Origin: Thinopyrum elongatum
Lineage: Eukaryota; Streptophyta; Magnoliopsida; Poales; Poaceae
Length of the DNA stretch: 64,000 nt
Direction: 5' to 3'
Assembly (NCBI GenBank): GCA_011799875.1
Contig: CM022297.1
Span: forward strand, 362,766,921-362,830,920
The notes beneath the pieces are model-generated. The model saw nothing but the letters and a program-made list of their open reading frames with translations, made no database searches and was not told where the DNA came from. The stretch's first letter is position 1. The number at the start of each line of letters is the position of its first letter. Both the position numbers and the translations under genes were made by a program. Of the stretch, positions 58,281 to 64,000 are shown in pieces.

Positions 58281-58874
58281 CTAATTCCGGCGGCGGCGGA
58301 GGCGGCGTGCCGTGTCGGTGTTGTCGTTTTTGTCCTCCGGGACACCGTTGGTGAAGTCTTCAAGGCAGCACAGAATGTTCTTCACTTGGAAATCAAACAT
58401 CATGCCGTCGCGCGATCGACTGGCGGGGCGCGGGAGGATGGCAACTAGCGGCGCTGCGAGGTAGCGGTCAACGGTGGCATCCCATGCCACTGAGGGGGGC
58501 GCGCGCACGGGCACGTGCGCGGTGGGTGCAGGCAAACGCACGGGGACCGGCGCCGCGGTGGGTGCAGGGGCGGGCATGGGCACGGGCGCTGGCATGTACA
58601 CGAGCTCGCGCGGGTCCGCGGAGACCTCGCTGACGCCCGCGGCTTCCAGCTCTGCGATAGTGCTCGGCGACCAGCCCGTCAATGCTACAGGGATGGTCGT
58701 TGGCACGGGCGCGGGGATGGGAGCTGGGACGGGCGCGGGGGCAGCAACCGCCATGGCCAGTTTGTTCAGGGCCATGTCCATGAGGCCCCATTCCTCCTTA
58801 TTTTCTATCTCGTCCAGCTCGGAGTCGACTTCACCAAACTGGAAGACTAGTGGCAGATGATACTTCTGCGCCAT
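58281..58874 (-). CDS. Orphan Pro/Ala-rich protein, intact
   Basis: An uninterrupted 197-codon frame. It has an acidic N-terminal part (FGEVDSELDEIENKEEWGL), a helical segment (MDMALNKLAMAV), a long low-complexity middle with PAPVPAP-type repeats, and a C-terminal part (MMFDFQVKNILCCLEDF) ending in a basic cluster (ARRLRRRRN) that could be a nuclear signal. Family not recognised. It is transcribed towards the 96-bp array and away from the 501-bp array. GC-rich antisense frames also exist, but the amino-acid order of this strand, with distinct acidic and basic ends, is the more protein-like. Confidence 0.5.
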   Translation of the reverse strand: MAQKYHLPLVFQFGEVDSELDEIENKEEWGLMDMALNKLAMAVAAPAPVPAPIPAPVPTTIPVALTGWSPSTIAELEAAGVSEVSADPRELVYMPAPVPMPAPAPTAAPVPVRLPAPTAHVPVRAPPSVAWDATVDRYLAAPLVAILPRPASRSRDGMMFDFQVKNILCCLEDFTNGVPEDKNDNTDTARRLRRRRN

Positions 58875-59317
58875 GGCGTTGGTGGAGGTCTACGGGAGAG
58901 GAATGGGAGGCGAACAGTAAGGCCGCCTGTATTAAACAACGGCTCGGGCGCCATTAATGAAGAGGATGTGAGCAAGGCGGGCGGCCATGGAAGTCAAAGG
59001 GCTCGCTTCCCAGTGAGCCTGCGCAGCGTTCAGCTCACACACTTCCCGGTGAGCCTGCGCATTGGAGGACAGCTTGCACGCCTCTCGGTCAGCCTGCGCA
59101 GCGAACTGCGCTCGCACGCCTCCCGTTCAGTCAAGCAGCCGTCCGCACGGCACCTCCTAGCCATTAAAAGTGTGACGCGTGGCGTCACGTGAATGGTTAA
59201 CAGAACGCACATGATTTAAATTATACAAACATTTGAGATGTTAAAGTGGCAGCTATTTGTTTCAAAATGCCTTTGTTGGCTGTTATTCGAGTGCGCTTTC
59301 TCTCAAAATGGACACGA
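58875..59317. other. Spacer between the orphan ORF and the 501-bp array
   Basis: 58970-59150 contains imperfect repeats of CAGTGAGCCTGCGCA / CGGTCAGCCTGCGCA type, about 40-50 bases apart. No gene seen. Confidence 0.5.
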
Positions 59318-61690
59318 AAAATACCATAGCATGTCAGGTGCCATTCCTTGATAGCATGCCAAGTTTCATGAATTCAGACGAGTTCTGGATTTACTAGAAT
59401 TTAAAAACAAAGTAGCTCAACATTTTGCCGGCAATCAACATTGCCCTGATGTTTGAAATTCATTCTCATTTCTTGCATGGGACCTAAGCATGCACCCAAG
59501 GACACACATTTGATATGTCAACCCATTTTTCTGCACTGGAGCATGTGCATGTAGTTCAAATTTAAATTATGCACATAAAATGCCTAGAAAACTCAGTTAA
59601 TGTATAAAAATGTCCAAATGAACCCCGAAATTGCAAATTTTAACACGACACTCCTGTTGCTCTATGTTGCCACTAGGAAAAAATTGAAAACAGGAAGAGG
59701 CAATGAATATCGTTTCATCGACCAAGGAGGCACATTCCCTACCGGAACCATGAGGCTTGTTGTCAAAAGCTCTGGTATGTGAGAAGCTTATACCCAAATG
59801 TGCCCCAAATGGGATAAATCTATTACCACAGCATGTTGATGTCATTCCATGATAGCATGCCAAGTTTCATGAATTTCAGACGAATTTTGGATTTACTAGA
59901 ATTTAAAAACCATGTATCTCAATGTTTGCGGCCGAGCGACAGTGGCAATGTGTTTGACATTCATTCCATTTCTTGCATGGGACCTAAGCATGCAACCAAG
60001 GAGACATATTTGATTTTTCAACAAATTTATATGCACTGGAGCATGTTCCTGTAGTTCAAATTTGAATTATGCACATAAATACATAGAAAACTCAGTTAAT
60101 GTATAAAAATGTCCAAACGAACCCCAAAAAATTCCAAAATTTAACACAACACTCCTGTTGTCCTATGTTGACACTAGAAAAAAATTGAAATCAAGAAGAG
60201 GCAATGGATATCATTTCGTCCAGAAAGGGGAAACGTTCCCTACCGTAACCATGAGGCTTGTTGTCAGAAGCTCTGGTATGTGAGAAGCTTATACCCCAAC
60301 CTGCCCCAAATGGGACAATATTTTTACCACAGCATGCTGATGCCGTTCTATGATAGCATGTCAAGTTTCATAAATTTCAGACGCATTTTCGATTTACTAG
60401 AATTTAAAAACCATGTATCTCAATGTTAGCGGCCGAGCGACGGTGGCAAGGTGTTTGACATTCATTCCCATTTCTTGCATGGGACCTAACCATGCAACCA
60501 AGGACACACATTTGAATTTAGAACCCATTTATATGCACTAGAGATCTGCATGTAGTTCAAATTTGAATTATGCACATAAATGCATAGAAAACTCAGTTAA
60601 TGTATAAAAATGTCCAAGCGAACACCGAAAAATCCCAAAAATTGAGACAACACTCCTGTTGTTCTATGTTGACACTAGAAAAATTTTGAAAGCAAGAAGA
60701 GGCAACGGATATCGTTTCGTCCACAAAGGTGGCACGTTCTCTACCGAAACCATCAGGCTTGTTGTGAGAAGCTCTGGTTTGTGAGAAGCTTATACCCAAA
60801 CCTGCCCCAAATGGGACAATATTTTTACCACGGCATGTTGATGCCGTTCCATGATATCATGTCAAGTTTCATGAATTTCAGACGAGTTTTCGATTTACTA
60901 GAATTTTAAAACCATGTATCTCAATGTTAGCGGCCGAGCGACAGTGTCAAGGTGTTTGACATTCATTCTCATTTCTTGCATGTGACCTAAGCATGCAACC
61001 AAGGACACACATTTGATTTTTCAACCCATTTTTATGCACTGGAGCATGTGCATGTAGTTCAAATTTGAATTATGCACATAAATGCCTAGAAAACTAAGTT
61101 AACATATAAAAATGTCCAAACGAACCCCGAAAATTTCCAAAATTTAACACGACACTCCTGTTGTTCTATGTTGACACCAGAAAAAAAATTGAAAGCAAGA
61201 AGAGGCGACGAATATCGTTTTGTCCACAAAGGTGACACGTTTCCCTACCGGAACCATGAGGCTTCTTGTGAGAAGCTCTGGTTTGTGAGAAGCTTATACC
61301 ATAACCTGCCCCAAATGGGACAATATTTTTTACCCCAGCATGTTGATGCCATTCCATGGTAGCATTTCAAGGTTCATGAATTTCAGACGAGTTTTGGATT
61401 TACTAGAATTACAAAAGCAAGTACCTCAACGTTTGCCGGAGAGCCACGGTGCCGTGGTGTTTGAAATTCATCCCCATCTCTTGCATGGGACATAAGCATA
61501 AACCCATGGACACATATATGATTTTAGAACCCGTTTTGGTGCACCGGAGCATGTGCATGTAGTTTAATTTTGAATTGTGCACCTGAAATACCTAGAAAAC
61601 CAAGTTAATGTATAAAAATGTCCAAACGAACCCTGAATAATTCCAAATTTTTTGACGACACACCTATAGTTGCATGTTCACTGCAGATAA
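59318..61690 (+). repeat. 501-bp tandem array, about 4.7 units
   Basis: The anchor GATAGCATG (with small changes) occurs at 59350, 59851, 60352, 60853 and 61358, giving spacings of 501, 501, 501 and 505. Each unit contains, in order, TTTCATGAATTTCAGACGA, a GGCCGAGCGACAGTG-like block, CATTTCTTGCATGGGACCTA, AAATTTGAATTATGCACATA, AATGTCCAAACGAACCCC and ACCATGAGGCTTGTTGT. The last unit is cut after about two thirds. Units differ by point changes and short indels. Short open frames in it are not conserved between units, so it is non-coding. Confidence 0.95.
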
Positions 61691-61956
61691 AAGTTCTAGC
61701 AATTCAAACACCCTCCTTTGCCGCTGTGACCCCATTATGTAATTCAAATCAGGACGAAAAATCAAGTAGATCGCACATAGTTTATTATCACCAACCGTGT
61801 GAGATGCAGTACAAAATATCTTGGAGCACCGTCGGAGTATAGTACGCATCTGGCTTAGGCGAGAAGGTGCGTCACCTACAGTCCACAACCGCCGTGTCAA
61901 GCACACTAGCTCGCTCCCCAAATATCATTTCATTGTTCAATCATCGCCGGTGAAAG

Positions 61957-62574
61957 ATGGGGACATGGACCCGCGTCGTGAGGGCAACTTCGGCGGCCCA
62001 CTCCGGCGAGAGCACGGCCCCAGCCGCCATGCACATGCTAACAAGCTGCGTGAGTGCAGCCGTAATCTATGACCGGGCGGCCAACGCAGTCCAAACGGCC
62101 GATGTTGCTTCTCAGGTGGCGGCAGCAACATCTGCCTCGGGGATAGCAACTGGCGAGAGTGGCACAGCAGCTGTCCATTCCGCAGTGGCGGCCTTAGCCC
62201 TGATGGTGGCTGCCCACGACCATGTCGAGGCCGCCCACGCCCAGCTCATGGCGGTCACCGCACAAATCGAATGAAGCTTCTCCGACAACGGTCGGCAACC
62301 CACGGCCGAAGAGTTGGCAATCACCGAGAGCATTCGAGCAGCCGTCCGTTCCTTCGCGGCATACCTTGCCACAACGGAGGCCGTCCAAGCCCAGATCACG
62401 GCCGCCCATGCCCAGCTCTTGGCGGCCTTTTCCAAAGAGATGCCGGACGCGGATGGCGAGATGCTTGCCGAGTATGGTGCGATTGATGCAATGGAGCCCC
62501 TTCCCCAGGAGATCGTCGGGCGCGTGCTGGACATGGAGGAGGCGGCGGAGATCGACGAGCGCCAGCCAGAGTAG
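61957..62574 (+). pseudogene. Orphan Ala-rich protein with one in-frame stop
   Basis: One frame of 206 codons from the ATG at 61957 to the TAG at 62572, interrupted only by TGA at 62272-62274. The protein is helical and Ala/Gln/His-rich with two related parts, HDHVEAAHAQLMAVTAQIE before the stop and TEAVQAQITAAHAQLLAAF after it, and an acidic end (DMEEAAEIDERQPE). The frame and composition are the same on both sides of the TGA, so the stop is a point change (CGA to TGA is the simplest). Family not recognised. Read-through or a corrected base would give one protein. Confidence 0.55.
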
Positions 62575-63120
62575 TACTGTTTGTTTAATTTAGAGCGCCG
62601 GTCTTTAATTTGTTAGGTTAATGTTTAGGTCAGCTAGCTCTGTTTAATTGCTGAACTTGCTCAATTAAGAAGTGTGGGTGTGCTGTAGCTGTAGGCTCCT
62701 TTGTGTACCCAAATTATGCAATGACGTGGATGACCACTGTAACCAGGGATATTCGGACCAAAATTTGCACGTTCAAACTCATCACACACGGGGTAAGTTA
62801 TATGAATTGTTTGTGATGTTCACATATCATACACAGTGCTGAATAAGGGACCGTGTCTGATGACACTTTGCGCGCCAGTTTTTTCGCTGCACCGATCCAA
62901 AATTTTCGGCTTCCGCGGAAATATCTACCTCCCCGCCCCCTCCCCCTTACCAAAAGCCACATTTCCCATGTCTCCGCCTTCCTTTCCAAGTTGAAACCTT
63001 CACTCCTTGCTTACAGCGAAGCCTCCTCGCCGGCGACCCTCCTTCACGCTGCTCGGCCTTGTCGATCCAGGCAGGTAATCCACACCCGACCCCCATCCTC
63101 CTCCTCCTTCTACATCCCAC
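62575..63120. other. Spacer and probable 5' region of the next ORF
   Basis: 62575-62830 is AT-rich 3' flank. 62860-63120 is pyrimidine-rich and resembles a grass promoter and leader, with a possible small intron starting at CAG/GTAATCC (63072) but no proven acceptor. No further gene seen. Confidence 0.4.
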
Positions 63121-63619
63121 ATGCCCCGACCGCCGGTGCGACACCTTCCACCCAAATCACCGACCCATCCTCCAAATAAGCGCCGCCCTAAGCCATGGTG
63201 CACGCAGTATAGCCAGGAGCTCAAGGAGCATTTGGCAGCGGAGAAGCAAATCGCGGCCGCATGCGCGGATGAGGTCGTGATGGCTGCCATTTGTGCCAAC
63301 CCCTAGATCTTGGAGGAGCACCTCGTAGTCGAGGCCACCGTCGACGCCTCACGCGCTGATGCTGCGACGTGGTTGGCTGCTTTAAACGACAGTTCATGGC
63401 GTTTTCTCGAGGCCACCGTCGGTGCCTTCGACGAAGACTACGTGTGAGGTGTTTTCTCAGCATGCCCGTGCTTACTTGAACTCGAGAGCCAACAGGTTGG
63501 TACCCGGAGCGGCTCAGGCAACTCACCACTACGACGAGGGCACCCACGACGTGGAGGCCTCGCCCTCTTCCATGTCCAAGGAGCCAATCATCATCGATAT
63601 CTCCGACGATGAGGAGTAG
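63121..63619 (+). pseudogene. Orphan protein with C-terminal SUMO-interaction-like motif, disrupted
   Basis: The ATG at 63121 starts a Pro/Lys-rich N-terminus, then KPWCTQYSQELKEHLAAEKQ. TAG at 63304-63306 follows CANP (CAG to TAG is the simplest origin). The same frame continues as ILEEHLVVEATVDASRADAA and so on to 63445. The end of the protein is in another frame (63422-63619) with VFSQHARAYLNSRANR and the last residues SMSKEPIIIDISDDEE. So there is one nonsense change and one frameshift at about 63425-63445. IIIDI followed by SDDEE is the classic form of a SUMO-interaction motif (hydrophobic core plus acidic, phosphorylatable residues). Family not recognised; a nuclear role would be inference. 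Confidence 0.55.
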
Positions 63620-64000
63620 CTTGTCTTATTAGCTCACTATAAGGACCTATGTTCAGTTTGCTAGCTACACCGGTTAAGCATGCTTGGTTTACCGGTTGCA
63701 TGTGCTTCTCCTGCCTTTCCTTAACAAATTCTAGTGAATTGTCCTATCTACTTTTACCATGCAATCTGTTGCTCTAGTGTATATGTTCTATATGTCGTGC
63801 AATGTGGTGCCCACTTATTAACTGTTTGGTTAATTAGTTGTCGTGTTTAGTTAACTGTTTGGTTCAATTTTGCAAATGTGATGTTCAATTCTTTAGGGTG
63901 CAATTTTGTATTGTCTTCCATGTGAGAAATAAATCGAATTTATCTTTAGAAAATACATGAGAAACAAATACAATTGTTATATTTCCAAGTTGTCAAGCAT
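63620..64000. other. 3' flank, no gene seen
   Basis: AT-rich sequence with repeated TTAACTGTTTGGTT words (63815-63865) and no open frame of note. Confidence 0.5.

Noticed and set aside
59318..61690. Short frames in the 501-bp array as genes
   Set aside because: They are not preserved from unit to unit and carry stops at different places.
59318..61690. CRISPR-like array
   Set aside because: The units are 501 bp, contiguous, and have no unique spacers. This is plant nuclear DNA.

Overview
The window reads as nuclear DNA of a Triticeae grass (wheat, Aegilops, barley or rye type). The grounds are nested LTR retrotransposons with tRNA-Asp primer sites, Stowaway-like MITEs, 5'-truncated LINEs, and one ordinary plant gene with 13 coding exons. 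Species and chromosome cannot be told from the sequence. Most of the window is transposon-derived. The clear host gene is a DUF21/CNNM-CBS membrane protein at 14401-22922 (+), rebuilt here as 533 codons with every splice site GT-AG and in phase.

Layout. 1-6301: degenerate Athila-lineage Ty3/gypsy element (-) with gag, protease-RT, RNase H, integrase, primer site and 5' LTR. 6302-9000: a hAT-like element, a 38-base poly-C run and a Stowaway MITE. 9000-11570: a truncated upstream duplicate of the host gene's promoter and exon 1, split by a LINE that itself carries a MITE. 11570-13900: another MITE and a second truncated LINE (-). 13920-23200: the host gene. 23783-24094: a small zinc-ribbon-like gene. 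24395-26635: DNA-transposon debris and degenerate A/T-rich repeats. 26640-30379: a 3'-truncated Sabrina-like gypsy element (-). 30380-41745: a broken Ty1/copia element (+). Its 3' LTR is split by an antisense solo LTR of the same family (5-bp target duplication), and that solo LTR is split by a 4.8 kb Mutator-like element (9-bp target duplication, TIRs of about 175 bp) carrying two gene-like units. 44817-47620: a second Athila-type LTR and its 3' internal flank. 51093-53667: a complete 2.6 kb LTR element with 128-bp LTRs that encodes only gag. 53919-55450: a coiled-coil ORF and an intact 3'-5' exonuclease ORF (-). 55890-64000: a block of unfamiliar GC-rich ORFs, several with single premature stops, separated by tandem arrays of 24, about 96 and about 501 bp periods.

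How it fits together. The host gene is predicted to encode a membrane protein of the CNNM/CorC-like group. Its duplicated exon 1 upstream keeps an open frame, because all three coding indels are multiples of three, but it lost exons 2-13. The mobile elements give a relative order of events. The copia LTR was hit by a relative, that by a MULE. A LINE in the duplicated promoter was hit by a MITE. No plasmid, phage, CRISPR, rRNA or tRNA gene was seen.
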